Position numbers and translations under genes: made by a program. A stretch of 64,000 nucleotides of DNA from Actinomadura sp. NAK00032 (GTDB lineage Bacteria > Actinomycetota > Actinomycetes > Streptosporangiales > Streptosporangiaceae): the NCBI RefSeq assembly GCF_013364275.1, contig NZ_CP054932.1:5456001-5520000 (forward strand). Direction: 5' to 3'. The notes below the pieces were generated by a model. It searched no databases, was not told the origin of the DNA, and saw nothing but the letters and a program-made list of their open reading frames with translations. Shown here piece after piece: positions 1 to 9,304 of the stretch (its first letter is position 1; every line of letters starts with the position of its first letter).

Positions 1-563
1 AGGAACAGCGACCGCCAGCCTGCGATGCCGAACACGTCCTGGCCCCAGGTGATCAGGGCGGCGGCCAGCGGAGCGCCGATGATCGAGGACACCGGGGTCA
101 TCAGGAAGAAGCCCGACAGCGCCCAGGAGCGCTGGCGGCGCGGGAACCAGAACGTCAGGTAGAGCAGGATCCCGGCGGCCAGGCCGGCTTCGGCGAACCC
201 GAGCAGGAGCCGCGCGATGTAGAGCGTGGTCGCCGAGTTCACGGCCGCGGTCGCGGCCGTGATCGCACCCCACGTGATCATGATCCGCGCGATCCACCGG
301 CGCGCGCCGAACCGTTTCAGCATCATGTTGCTCGGTACCTCGACCAGGACGTAGCCGATGAAGAACAGTCCGGCGGCCAGGCCGATCTGGCTGCTGTTGA
401 GCCCCAGGTCGTGTGACATCGGTTTGGCGATGTAACCGACGTTGGCGCGGTCGATGTAACTGGCCACGTAGGCCACCCCGATCAGGGGGATGATCCGTAT
501 GCCAACCTTGCGCCAGGTGCGGGGCGCGACGGTGTCCGGGACGGTATCGGCGGTCGAAGTCAT
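1..563 (-). CDS. MFS transporter, ACS-like, C-terminus off the window
   Basis: N-terminal 187 residues of a membrane transporter that probably imports an organic anion or hydantoin-type substrate. The start at 563 follows an AGGAG-type ribosome site, and the protein opens MTSTADTVPDTVAPRTWRKV. Visible family signs are the first-helix YIDRANVGY segment, the loop MLKRFGARRW between helices 2 and 3, and the helix pair LLLGFAEAG / LTFWFPRRQR, all typical of the anion:cation symporter branch of MFS. It begins 11 bases after hyuB ends on the same strand, so it is the likely last gene of a hyuA-hyuB-transporter operon. The substrate is inferred from the neighbours only. Confidence 0.85.
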   Translation of the reverse strand, partial: MTSTADTVPDTVAPRTWRKVGIRIIPLIGVAYVASYIDRANVGYIAKPMSHDLGLNSSQIGLAAGLFFIGYVLVEVPSNMMLKRFGARRWIARIMITWGAITAATAAVNSATTLYIARLLLGFAEAGLAAGILLYLTFWFPRRQRSWALSGFFLMTPVSSIIGAPLAAALITWGQDVFGIAGWRSLF

Positions 564-574
564 GCTGGGGGCTC

Positions 575-2323
575 CTACTCCGCGAGCAGGGACGAGGGGT
601 CTGCGGTCCGTGATCGGGCCTGGTCGCGCGACCGGGCGGTCGCGCTGGCGTCGATCGCGTCGCCGGTGATGACGACGCCGTAGTCACGCTGGGCGCCCCG
701 GCGGGTCACCTTGCCGTCGAGGACGTCTTCGAGGACGCGCTCGGGAGCGCGCTCGAAGGGGCTGCCGTGTCCGCCGCCGCCGGCGGTCACGTGCCGGTGG
801 CGGGTGCCCGCGGTCATCGCCAGGTGGGGCTTGGACTCAAGGACGCGTTCGCCGGGCCCGCCGAGGTTCAACACGTTGAGCGAGGGCGTGCCCTGCTCTC
901 CGCCGGCCAGCCCGTAGGGCAGGAACTTGCGCCGGTCCGACCTGATCTGCACGGTGACTTCCGGTGTCAGGATCGTCATGTCCCGGAATGTCGCGAGGCC
1001 GCCGCGCCAGCGGCCCGCTCCCCCCGAGTCCGGAAGGTAGCCGTAGCCGTCGATGCGGATGTGACCGGAGCGTTCCAGCTCCTCGACGGGGGTGTTGGTC
1101 AGGTTGGCGCCCAGCGAGCTGATCCCGTCCACGCCGTCGCGGTCCGGCCGGGCGCCCCACGCTCCGGACAGGGGGTCCCACAGCACGGTGGACTCGCCGT
1201 CGGCTCCGACAAGGCCGATCGCGATCCCGTCGGGGCCGCCGTCGCCGGCGGCCGGCACGCGGGAGGGGAACACCGGGGCGAGCGCCCCGAGCACCGCGTC
1301 GATGATCCGGAAGCCGACGAGGCCGCGGGCGCCGCGCGCGGCGGGCCGTTGCCCGTTGAGGATCGAGGCCTGCGGGATCACGAAGGTGAATGGCCGGTAG
1401 AAGCCGCTGTTGGCCGGGATGTCCGAGGCGAGCACGCCCTGGAGGGCGGCGTAGGCCGCCGAGCGGGTGAACGAGTCCGTCGCGTTGAGGGCGGACTCGA
1501 CCTGCGGGGAGGAGCCGGTGAAGTCCAGCTCGATCCCGGACTCCGACAGCGTGGCCTTCACCCGGATCGGGATCGGCCCTGAGCCGAGGCCGTCGTCGTC
1601 GATGTGGTCGGTGAACTCGTAAGTGCCCGAGACCGCTTCGGCGAGCGCGGCGCGCAGCAGGGTCTCGGAGTAGTCGAGCAGCTCGTCGATGAGGCCTTCG
1701 AGCCCTTGGACGCCGTGCCGGGCTGCGAGGGCCCGCAGGCCCTCCGCCCCGGTGTGGCAGGCCGCCAGCTGGGATTCCAGGTCGCCGCGCAGCAGTTCGG
1801 GTTCGCGGACGTTGCGCAGGATCAACCGAAGGAACGTCTCGTTCATGACGCCGGCTTCGACCAGGCGCGACGGCGGGATCTGCACTCCCTCGGCGAAAAT
1901 GCTCTTGGACTGCACGGCCATGGAACCGGCCGCCCAGCCTCCGACATCGGTGTGGTTGACGACCGTGACCGAATAGCCCAGGAGCACTTCTTCCTGGAAC
2001 ACCGGGGAGACCGCGAAGACGTCCGGCAAGTGCATCCCGCCCAGGGACGGGTCGTTGAGCAGGTAGATGTCTCCGGGGCGAACCTGGCCGCCGAACTCCT
2101 CGGAGATCGCCTCCATCGCGGCCGGGATGGAGCCCAGGTGCACGGGGAGGGTGTTGGCCTGGGCGATCACCCGGCCCTGGGCGTCGCAGAGGGCGGCGGA
2201 GAAGTCCATGCTGGACGCGACCAGCTGTGAGTGCGCCGTCCGCAGGATCGTGATCGCCATCTCGTCGGCGATCCCGGTGACGGCGTTGCGGAAGACCTCG
2301 AAGGTCACGGCGTCGCGGATCAT
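575..2323 (-). CDS. hyuB: Hydantoinase B / oxoprolinase family subunit
   Basis: Beta subunit of an ATP-dependent hydantoinase/oxoprolinase/acetone-carboxylase-type enzyme that opens or carboxylates a cyclic amide or ketone together with HyuA. The 582-residue length is normal. Conserved blocks are MDFSAALCDAQGRV near residue 40, the NDPSLGGMHLPD metal-type motif near residue 88, and a glycine-rich C-terminal GSGGAGRWRGG-like stretch (written DSGGAGRWRGG). The reading frame is open upstream, but ATG 2323 overlaps the hyuA stop by four bases (ATGA) and matches the family start MIRDAVTFEVFRNA, so that start is preferred. The substrate cannot be told from sequence. Confidence 0.92.
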   Translation of the reverse strand: MIRDAVTFEVFRNAVTGIADEMAITILRTAHSQLVASSMDFSAALCDAQGRVIAQANTLPVHLGSIPAAMEAISEEFGGQVRPGDIYLLNDPSLGGMHLPDVFAVSPVFQEEVLLGYSVTVVNHTDVGGWAAGSMAVQSKSIFAEGVQIPPSRLVEAGVMNETFLRLILRNVREPELLRGDLESQLAACHTGAEGLRALAARHGVQGLEGLIDELLDYSETLLRAALAEAVSGTYEFTDHIDDDGLGSGPIPIRVKATLSESGIELDFTGSSPQVESALNATDSFTRSAAYAALQGVLASDIPANSGFYRPFTFVIPQASILNGQRPAARGARGLVGFRIIDAVLGALAPVFPSRVPAAGDGGPDGIAIGLVGADGESTVLWDPLSGAWGARPDRDGVDGISSLGANLTNTPVEELERSGHIRIDGYGYLPDSGGAGRWRGGLATFRDMTILTPEVTVQIRSDRRKFLPYGLAGGEQGTPSLNVLNLGGPGERVLESKPHLAMTAGTRHRHVTAGGGGHGSPFERAPERVLEDVLDGKVTRRGAQRDYGVVITGDAIDASATARSRDQARSRTADPSSLLAE

Positions 2324-4398
2324 GTGGTGCTCCAGGTGATGACGATGTTGCCGATCTGGTCGCGGTGGGCCCGCGCGCCGGGCGGAACAAGGGTGGTGGC
2401 GTCCATGTCCTCGATGATCATTGGGCCGTCCACTGGCTCGGCGGCGAGGCCGGACCGCGCCATGACGGGTGTGGACACGGTCTCGGCGAACCGGCATTCG
2501 CGGGTGGTGGGCTCGCCGCCCGCCGCGGCGGGCAGGCTCAGCACGTCCGCGATGGACACCGGGGTTGGCAGCCGGCCGCGTACCCGCAGGTTGACCAGCT
2601 CCACCAAGTCGTCGGTGCCGGCCCGGCCGTAGGTGCGCTCGTGCTCGGCGTGGAACCGGGCCCGCACCTCGGCGAGCAGGTCGTCGGTGACGTCGCCGTC
2701 CGGCACCTGGATGCGCAGTTCGAACCGCTGGCCCCGGTAGCGGACGTCCAGGAGCCGGTCCACGACGGCGCCCGTTCCCAGTTCCGCGCTCACCTTCGCG
2801 GTGAGCCGCTCAAACTCCTCGGCGAGCACGCTCACCTCGACGAACTCTGGCCGGTACGGGGTGAGTTCGTGGCGCTCGGTGTCGGCGACGAGCAGGCCGA
2901 TGCTGCTGAACAGGCCCGGGTGGACGGGGATGATCACGGTGGAGATGCCCAGCTCTTGGGCCAGCGCGGCGGCGTAGAGGGGCCCGGCCCCGCCGAAGGC
3001 GACCAAGGTGGCCTCGCGCGGGTCGCGGCCGCGCTCACTGGTCACCGCTTTGACCGCGGTCGTCATGCTCGAAACCGCCACCTGGTACGCCCCACGGGCG
3101 CTGGCCGCCACGTCGCCGCCGAGCCGCTCGGCGACCACCGACAGTGCCTTGGCCGCCAGGTCGGGGTGGATCGTCACGCGGCCGCCGGCGAGGGCCGTGG
3201 GGTTGAGGTAGCCGAGCGTCACGTTGGCGTCGGTCAGAGTGGGCAGCTCACCGCCCTGCCCATAGCAGGCGGGGCCGGGGCGCGCGCCGGCGCTGGCGGG
3301 CCCGACGTGCAGCGCGCCCGCCGCGTCGACGGAGATGATGCTGCCGCCTCCGGAGCCGACCTCGGCGATGTCGATGGACGGTGCCCGCACCGGGTATCCG
3401 GCGCCGGAGCTGAGGCCGCGGGCGACATTCATGCCGCCGCCGACCTCGTAGTCGGCCGACACGAACGGCTCGCCGTGCTCGATCAAGGATGCCTTGGCCG
3501 TGGTGCCGCCCATGTCGAACGCGACGACCGTGGACAGGCCGATCGCCTGGGCGAGCTTTTGCACCGCGGTGACGCCCGCTGCGGGGCCGGACTCGATGAT
3601 CTGCACCGGTCGCCGCGCGACGGAGGCGGCGTCGAGCAGCCCCCCGCTGGACTGCATCACCAGCAGCGGGGCGCTCACCTTCTCCGCGCGCAGCGCCTCT
3701 TCCAGGCGGGTGAGGTAGCCGTGCACGGCTGGGCCGACGTAGGCGTTCACCGTTGCGGTGCTGGTGCGCTCGTACTCGTGTGGCTGCGGGGAGACATCGA
3801 CCGACGCCGTGACGTAGACGCCGGGAAGCTCGGCTCGAAGCAGTTCGGCGACCCGCCGCTCCTCGTCGGGGCGGATGTAGGAGTTGAGCAGGCACACCGC
3901 CACCGCCCGGATCTCGTCCGCGCGCAGCCGGGCCGCAAGTGCGCGGACCTCGTCCTCGTCGGCCGGTGGATCGAGGCGCCCATCGGTCATGATCCGCTGG
4001 TCGAGTTCGTAGCGGTGTCGGCGCCGGGCCAGGGGCTCGGGCTTGGACCAGGACAGGTCGTAGAGCACCGGCCGCCGCAGCCGCCCGATCTCCAGCACGT
4101 CGCGGAAACCGCGGGTGGTGATCACTGCTGTGCGGACGCCGTTCTTCTCCAGGATCGCGTTGGTGGCCACGGTCGTGCCGTGCAGCATCGCGACCACGGC
4201 CTCCGGCCGGGCCGCAGCGGAGGAGAGGACGGCGGTGGTCGCCGCCACCACGCCGGCACCGTAATCGGGCGGGGTGGAGGGGACCTTCATCGGGACGACC
4301 TCTCCAGCCGGGCCCAGCGCGATGACGTCGGTGAAGGTGCCGCCGATGTCCGCGCCGACCCGCCAGCCGGCCGTTCGAGGATCGTGACTGAGGGGCAC
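2320..4398 (-). CDS. hyuA: Hydantoinase A / oxoprolinase family subunit
   Basis: Alpha, ATP-binding subunit partnering HyuB; family members use ATP to hydrolyse hydantoins or 5-oxoproline, or to carboxylate ketones. The N-terminus carries the phosphate-binding motif DIGGTFTDV (residues 18-26), then HGTTVATNAI and, mid-protein, the actin-like DMGGTTAKAS and ESGPAAGV motifs. At 692 residues it is full length. It is the first gene of the operon; about 360 bases upstream lack genes and carry three copies of the putative GntR operator, so repression by the neighbouring GntR protein and induction by a substrate is the likely control. Confidence 0.92.
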   Translation of the reverse strand: MPLSHDPRTAGWRVGADIGGTFTDVIALGPAGEVVPMKVPSTPPDYGAGVVAATTAVLSSAAARPEAVVAMLHGTTVATNAILEKNGVRTAVITTRGFRDVLEIGRLRRPVLYDLSWSKPEPLARRRHRYELDQRIMTDGRLDPPADEDEVRALAARLRADEIRAVAVCLLNSYIRPDEERRVAELLRAELPGVYVTASVDVSPQPHEYERTSTATVNAYVGPAVHGYLTRLEEALRAEKVSAPLLVMQSSGGLLDAASVARRPVQIIESGPAAGVTAVQKLAQAIGLSTVVAFDMGGTTAKASLIEHGEPFVSADYEVGGGMNVARGLSSGAGYPVRAPSIDIAEVGSGGGSIISVDAAGALHVGPASAGARPGPACYGQGGELPTLTDANVTLGYLNPTALAGGRVTIHPDLAAKALSVVAERLGGDVAASARGAYQVAVSSMTTAVKAVTSERGRDPREATLVAFGGAGPLYAAALAQELGISTVIIPVHPGLFSSIGLLVADTERHELTPYRPEFVEVSVLAEEFERLTAKVSAELGTGAVVDRLLDVRYRGQRFELRIQVPDGDVTDDLLAEVRARFHAEHERTYGRAGTDDLVELVNLRVRGRLPTPVSIADVLSLPAAAGGEPTTRECRFAETVSTPVMARSGLAAEPVDGPMIIEDMDATTLVPPGARAHRDQIGNIVITWSTT

Positions 4399-4444
4399 TG
4401 CGATCTCCTTGCTTCGATGAGGCTGGGATCACAGTACGAGCGAG

Positions 4445-4456
4445 TTGAGATATCAG
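4445..4456. promoter_or_regulatory. Putative GntR operator O1, TTGAGATATCAG
   Basis: Dyad of the form YTGA-N4-TCAR, 47 bases upstream of the hyuA start and so positioned to overlap its promoter. The same 12-mer, with at most one or two changes, occurs at 4714, 4735 and 7436. That it binds the GntR protein encoded at 7528-8298 is inference. Confidence 0.6.
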
Positions 4457-4713
4457 CAATCCCCTGCTGCCACTTTTTTCCCATCTCTCGTCGTCACTAC
4501 GTTAGGTAGCGACCAGCCACTGAACGTGCACAGCAGCTCGGTCGGTGGTTCTACCGCCGCAGGAAGCGGCGCTGTCGGCCGTCGTGGCGATGACTGCACA
4601 AGGTGCGTTTCGATTCGGCAGGTGCGCGTGCTCAACAGGGCCTGGCGGGCGCGGAGTGCAGCGGCACCCCAGTCCCGGCACGGTTTCGGTTGACGATCTT
4701 TCAGCCGTCAGGC

Positions 4714-4746
4714 TTGAGATATCAGGACTAGACATTGAGATTTCAG
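4714..4746. promoter_or_regulatory. Putative GntR operators O2 and O3, tandem
   Basis: TTGAGATATCAG at 4714-4725 and TTGAGATTTCAG at 4735-4746. Starts are 21 bases apart, two helical turns, so two dimers would lie on the same face of the DNA. They sit directly before the decayed permease at 4757. The rest of the 4399-4756 intergenic stretch holds no gene that can be supported. Confidence 0.6.
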
Positions 4747-4756
4747 TGCCTTAGCT

Positions 4757-5420
4757 TTGCGACGACAAGCTGGCCATCGACCAAGGGATGAGCGAGATGC
4801 GTTGGCGGCGGTGCTCACCGTGACCGTCGTCATCGGGTGCGCGTGGAACGGCGCTGGGATCGCAGACGACCCAGCGGATGGCCACGCGGATGCCGGTGAT
4901 GGGCGTCATCACCGTCGGCACCTACATCTTCGTCGGCAACTCGGGCGTACTGTTCTTCGGCCACGTCGTGATCGTCGCCGTGGGGGCGTACGCCACGGCG
5001 CTGACGACTCTTCCCCGAGGGTTGAAACAGGCGCTGCCGCCGCGCTTCCCCGCAGGCTGGCAGAGCTCGAATTCGGCCTGCCCGAGGCGCTGCTCGTCTC
5101 CGGTCTGCTATCAATTCTGGTCGCGGTCGTCTTCGCGCTGCTGACCATGCGGCTGGACGGGATGGCAACCGGCGTCGCGAGCCTGGCGCTGCCCGTCAGC
5201 GTCAACGCGGCGATCAGCAACGGGGACGCGGTGACGCGCGGTTCGCCGGGAATCGCTGGGTCCCGGCCGACCTCACCTTCGGCACGGCGGTGGCCTATAC
5301 GCCCGTTTCCTCGGGGCGCTTACCCCGGGTGACGTCTGCCTCCAGCTCACGCTGCTCACTCTGATCGTCGGGCGGCGTGGGCCCGGTCGAGCTCACCCCC
5401 TCAGTGCAGGCCCCGCCGCG
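4757..5420 (+). pseudogene. Decayed LivM-type branched-chain ABC permease
   Basis: Remnant of an inner-membrane permease of the branched-chain amino-acid (LivM) class. Recognisable LivM pieces run in order but in different frames: GNSGVLFFGHVVIVAVGAYA (about 4935-4995), then a segment reading FGLPEALLVSGLLSILVAVV and LTMRLDGMATGVASLALPVS (about 5075-5205), then YARFLGALTPGD and LTLLTLIVG (about 5297-5370). At least two frameshifts and loss of the N-terminal helices make it non-functional. It is transcribed away from hyuA with operators O2/O3 in front, suggesting it once belonged to the same regulon as an uptake system. Confidence 0.65.
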
Positions 5421-6231
5421 CCCGCTGGTCGCCTGCTGCGGGCGAACAACCGGAGCGCACCATGCTGCGACCGCCGCATGGCAGTCCCCGAGTCACATCA
5501 TGCAAGACGACTTCGAAGAGATGACGGCCCTTGTGGCGGGCCGGGCCGAAGGCGAGTGGACGGCTTGCCACTCGCGGCTGCCCCGCCGCTGTCGGTGCCG
5601 GGCCTGGTCGTTTGGGACCGGGATCGTGGCGGCGCGGGGGGCGCGGATCGCGCGGGAGGAGTCGGCTTCCTCGGCCGGCACCCGATCGGAGCGGGTCCGA
5701 GAACGGCCCACGCCGGGCGACGCCGATGGCGGCCATCACGGTCTCGAACTGCGGGACGTCGAACTGCGGGGCGTCCTCGCGCCGCCCGGCCGTCACCACA
5801 AGCGACAACGGCATCTGGCCTGCTCACGGGCCAGATGCACTGTGATCGACGACCCGCCGCGCGAGCTCTCCAGCGAGTGATCGACCGTCCCGCCGGGTGG
5901 CTCGGGCAGCAGTCACCGTTCCCGCGTGCTCCGACGGCGTGCTAGTGGGCCCGCATGATCCTAGAAGACGTTCAGCTCCGATTGATCCGCCGACCGCATC
6001 GGCCGGGTTTGCGGCGCAGACGGGATCCGCGCCCAGGCGTCGCAGCGCTGCCAGCGGCCAAACGGCCCGCAGACCGCCTGCCAGGGAGCCGTGCACGCGG
6101 GCAGGTCCCGCCACGGCGCACCCGTGCGTGCCGCCGGCAGATCTTGTCGGTGCCCTGCCCAGAATCATGCCGACCCGGTTCCGTGCCGCCGGTGACGTCC
6201 CAGTCACACCGACCCGGGCGCCGAGAGGCCT
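5421..6231. other. Gene-poor stretch after the decayed permease
   Basis: About 800 bases in which every open frame has arginine/alanine/proline-rich shadow composition and no domain that I recognise. It may be worn-down remains of the transport operon, but no LivG/LivF ATP-binding motif (Walker A or LSGGQ) is visible in any frame. Confidence 0.5.
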
Positions 6232-7419
6232 TCAGTCGGACTTCGTCGTGGACTCCCGAACGGCCTGTGCGAGGCCGCGCACCAACTCATTGAGGAGTCG
6301 CTCGTCAGACCCGAAAGTCAGCCGGACATGAGTGTCGGGGGCACGCATGTCCGCACCGCGGATCGAGGCGATTCCGTTCCGCAAGAGCACGGCATCGATT
6401 TCTGCGGGCGTGTCTCCGAGGCGGGAGCAGTCCACGAGCAGGAACGCGCCGGCAGCGGGACGTGCGGGTTCACTGAGGCCGCTCGCGGCGACACCGTCGC
6501 AGACGAGGTCGCGCTTGGCCTGGTATGTGGCCAGTACGCGGTCGAGCCACTCGCGAGGCCCGGTGAGGGCGGCCACCGCCGCCCGCTGTGGAATCACTCC
6601 GCACCACGCCGCCTCCCACTGGAAACGGCGCTCGAGCGCGTCGATGATGTGCGGCGGCGCCAGGACGTAGCCGACCCGCCAGCTCCCGAGCGCATAACCC
6701 TTGCTGAGGCTCGTGACAGTAACCATGTGCGGCCAGCGCTCCGCGAGCGCCTCCACCGGCTGGTACCGGTTGCCGTCGAACGGGAAGTGCTGCCACGAGT
6801 CATCGGAGATGACGAGCAGCCGGTGTCGCGCCGCGATGTCGACTACAGCCGTGAGGGTCGCCGCGTCGGGAAGATAACCCGTCGGATTGTTCGGATTGCA
6901 CAAAAGCACCGCGCGACTGCGGGAAGTGACGGCAGCTTCCAACCCGGCGATGTCGATCGCCCAGCCGTCGCTCTCGCGGGACGGGACGTAGACGGGCGTC
7001 GCCTTGGCCTCGTGAATGGCGCCGTCGAAGAAGAAGGTCGGGGTCGGCACGATCACCTCGTCGCCTGGGGCAAGCACCGTACGCAGCACCAGGGACAATC
7101 CATGCATCGCTCCGTGTGTGACCAACAGGCGACGGTCGGGATCGACGCGTAGGCCGTGCGCACGCCCGAGTTCGGCGGCGATCGCCGCCCTTAGCTCGGG
7201 AAGGCCACGGGTGTCGCGCGGGTCAGGCAGGTCCATCGCCTCCGCCACGGCATGCCTGACGTGCTCTGGCATCGGAAGGACGGGGGCTCCTGCGAGCGGG
7301 AGTACCGGCACGCCGCCGCGTTCGCTCCACGCCGCGCGTTCGCGCATGCTCATCGCGCCCATGATCGGGAGGTCGGTCGCGGGAGGAAGGCTCCAGGGGC
7401 CTGAGGTGGCTTGCTGCAT
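6232..7419 (-). CDS. PLP-dependent class I/II aminotransferase
   Basis: Cytosolic fold-type I aminotransferase acting on an unknown amino acid, possibly the product released by HyuAB. Key residues: the NPNNPTG motif (about residue 176), the aspartate of VISDDSWQ that pairs with the pyridine nitrogen region, the PLP lysine in SLSKGYALGSWR (about residue 240), and a C-terminal arginine in HVRLTF that binds substrate carboxylate. 395 residues is normal. A second in-frame ATG at 7353 could be the real start. It is divergent from gntR, and operator O4 lies 17 bases upstream of its start, so it is probably co-regulated with hyuAB. Confidence 0.88.
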   Translation of the reverse strand: MQQATSGPWSLPPATDLPIMGAMSMRERAAWSERGGVPVLPLAGAPVLPMPEHVRHAVAEAMDLPDPRDTRGLPELRAAIAAELGRAHGLRVDPDRRLLVTHGAMHGLSLVLRTVLAPGDEVIVPTPTFFFDGAIHEAKATPVYVPSRESDGWAIDIAGLEAAVTSRSRAVLLCNPNNPTGYLPDAATLTAVVDIAARHRLLVISDDSWQHFPFDGNRYQPVEALAERWPHMVTVTSLSKGYALGSWRVGYVLAPPHIIDALERRFQWEAAWCGVIPQRAAVAALTGPREWLDRVLATYQAKRDLVCDGVAASGLSEPARPAAGAFLLVDCSRLGDTPAEIDAVLLRNGIASIRGADMRAPDTHVRLTFGSDERLLNELVRGLAQAVRESTTKSD

Positions 7420-7435
7420 GCAGGCATACTACCCA

Positions 7436-7447
7436 CTGAGATATCAG
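7436..7447. promoter_or_regulatory. Putative GntR operator O4, CTGAGATATCAG
   Basis: The most symmetric copy of the repeated dyad (CTGA-GATA-TCAG). It lies between the divergent aminotransferase and gntR genes, in a locally AT-rich stretch (7430-7510) that would hold both promoters. It suggests autoregulation as well as control of the aminotransferase. Confidence 0.6.
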
Positions 7448-7527
7448 CTAGTCTATTCAAACATCTTAACCATTTGCTTCGTCGTCAAGTTGTCGTATCA
7501 ATCAACCTACGGTGGTACGTTGAAGAG

Positions 7528-8298
7528 GTGGACGACATCCATACCGTCATCCCGGGGGCGGCTCACATCCCCGCACTACTGCTGACCGACGAGGAGAACG
7601 GCCTCGACCGAACCAGCAAGGCGTACCGGGCGATCAGGCGCCAGATCATCGACCTGACACTGCCGCCCGGTAGCAGCTTCACCGAGGCCTCGCTCGCGCA
7701 AAAATGGCAGGTCAGCAAGACGCCTGTGCGTGAAGCCCTGGCGCGGCTGAGGCGCGACGGGCTTGTGGAGTCGCTTCCACGCGCAGGCTATGTCGTCAGC
7801 CCGGTCACACTCCAGGACACCGGCGACCTCTGCGGCCTTCGGGCTCTGCTGTCCGGCGAGGCCGCCGCCGCCGCGGCCCGCCAGGGCGTCGCTCCCCGGG
7901 CGCTCGAACGGCTTGAAGCGCTGTCCAAGGCGCCCTTCGCGCTGGCGGCGGGAAAAATAGAACTTGAAGACTCGCTGCGGGCGGGAATCGAGTTCGAGGC
8001 GATCATCGCCAACTTCAGTGGCAACAACCGCTTCGGCAAGGCGATCATCGACGTGCTCGACGAACTTGAGCGGGTATTGCGGATGGCCGCGTTGATCGAG
8101 CCCGAGATAGCGAGCCCGCCCGGGGAACTAGAGACCATCTACGAGCGGCTGCGCGCGCGAGATGCGGACGGCACTCGTGAAGCCATGCGCGAACGGTGCG
8201 AGCGCGTGCGTCACGACGTACTTCAAGTACTAGCCAAAAGCGTCTCCATTAGCAGGGCGCACATCGAGATGCCGACACTCGTCCTCCCACCGTCCTAG
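7528..8298 (+). CDS. GntR family regulator, FCD domain
   Basis: Ligand-responsive DNA-binding repressor or activator. The winged helix covers about residues 30-100, with the recognition-helix signature VSKTPVREALARLRRDGLVE, followed by an all-helical FCD sensor domain to residue 256. The metal-binding histidines usual in FCD domains appear to be missing: the DxxFH position reads EFEAI, and the later EH and HL positions read EL and RC. The GTG at 7528 is chosen because the longer frame back to 7411 runs through the operator and the divergent gene start; its ribosome site is poor, so the start is uncertain. The TAG stop coincides with the IS630 target. Confidence 0.82.
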   Translation: MDDIHTVIPGAAHIPALLLTDEENGLDRTSKAYRAIRRQIIDLTLPPGSSFTEASLAQKWQVSKTPVREALARLRRDGLVESLPRAGYVVSPVTLQDTGDLCGLRALLSGEAAAAAARQGVAPRALERLEALSKAPFALAAGKIELEDSLRAGIEFEAIIANFSGNNRFGKAIIDVLDELERVLRMAALIEPEIASPPGELETIYERLRARDADGTREAMRERCERVRHDVLQVLAKSVSISRAHIEMPTLVLPPS

Positions 8299-9262
8299 TG
8301 TTCTGCGCCTGAGATCCGTTGTAGATATCGGGCGAGGGAGTCGAGGATCTCTTCGCTGGTCTTCGTCCACACGAATGGTTCGGGGTTGGTGTTCCATTGC
8401 TGGATCCAGGCGCGGACGTCGGCTTCGAGGGCTTGCACGCTTTTGTGGACGCCGCGTTGGGTGAGCTGGGTGGCGAGGTAGGCGAACCAGCGTTCGACCT
8501 GGTTGAGCCAGGACGACCCGGTCGGGGTGAAGTGAACGTGGAAGCGGGGGTGGCGGGCCGGCCAGTCGTGGATGAGGGGTGTCTTGTGGGTGGCCAGGTT
8601 GTCGCAGACCAGGTGCACCTGCAGTTCGGCCGGGACGGCCTTGTCGATCGCGACCAGGAACTTTTGAACTCGGTCGCGCGGTGCCGGCGGTGCAGCTCGG
8701 CGATGACGGTGCCGTCGGCGATGTTGAACGCGGCGAACAGGCTGGTGGTTCCGTGCCGGGCGTAGTCGTGGGTGCGCCGCTCGGGCATGCCCGGCATCAT
8801 CGGCAGCACCGGCTGTGACCTGTCGATGGCCTGCATCTGCGACTTCTCGTCCACGCACAGCACCACGGCCCGTTCGGGCGGGTGGTGGTAGAGCCGGTGC
8901 GCTCGGCCATCGACGCCCTCGACCAGTGCGTGGCGTCTGGTGGTGTCCGCTCCAAAGTCAGCGTGACCACTTCCTGGACCTTGTCCAGCAGGATCGAGGG
9001 CGGACGACCGGGACGGGGCTCATCGGCCAGCCCGGCCGGCCCGTGCTCGATGAACCGGCGGCGCCACTTGGCCACCGTCGGCGGCGAGACGTCCAACTCG
9101 GCAGCCACATGCGTGTGAAATGCCCCCGGCCGGGCGCACGCCAGCACGATCCGGCACCGCAACGCATACGCCTGCGTCGAGGTCGCCGCCCACGCTCCAA
9201 CTCCGCCCGCTCGGCCGCGGTCACCGAAAACGGCGCCTTCGGCCGTCCTGTCCTCGCCATCG
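8295..9262 (-). pseudogene. IS630 transposase, frameshifted and internally deleted
   Basis: Pieces in three frames, from N- to C-terminus: a helix-turn-helix reading AELDVSPPTVAKWRRRFIEH, then LERTPPDATHWS, then VVLCVDEKSQMQAIDRSQPV, then HLVCDNLATHKTP, then GSSWLNQVERWF. The DDE-type catalytic residues (VDEKSQ, CDN, NQVE) are still present, but roughly 40 codons between THWS and the PPERAVVLC block are missing and at least two frameshifts occur. It ends with a stop made partly of the TA target. Confidence 0.85.
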
Positions 9263-9304
9263 GCCCCGCATAGATTTACACAACGGATTTCAGGCGCAGA
9301 ACAC
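8298..9304. mobile_element. IS630-family insertion sequence, defective
   Basis: 1,007-base element bounded by terminal inverted repeats: GTGTTCTGCGCCTGAGATCC on the left and its near-perfect complement on the right (GGATTTCAGGCGCAGAACAC), one mismatch in 20. It is flanked by TA on both sides (8296-8297 and 9305-9306), the dinucleotide target duplicated by IS630/Tc1 elements. Because TAG follows on each side, the gntR stop codon is preserved. The transposase is broken, so any further movement would need help in trans. Confidence 0.88.

Noticed and set aside
2365..4509. A 714-codon open frame on the plus strand opposite hyuA
   Set aside because: Its composition is shadow-like (repeated GVG/HRHR/DHR runs, no domain), and the opposite strand encodes a complete HyuA with all motifs.
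5401..5814. A minus-strand frame starting MPLSLVVTAGRREDAPQF as a real gene
   Set aside because: The first 30 residues look plausible, but the rest is proline/arginine-rich shadow and no family is recognised.
8311..8330. TGAGATCCGTTGTAGATATC inside the IS630 end as a fifth GntR operator
   Set aside because: It belongs to the transposon terminal repeat and lacks the TGA-N4-TCA symmetry.
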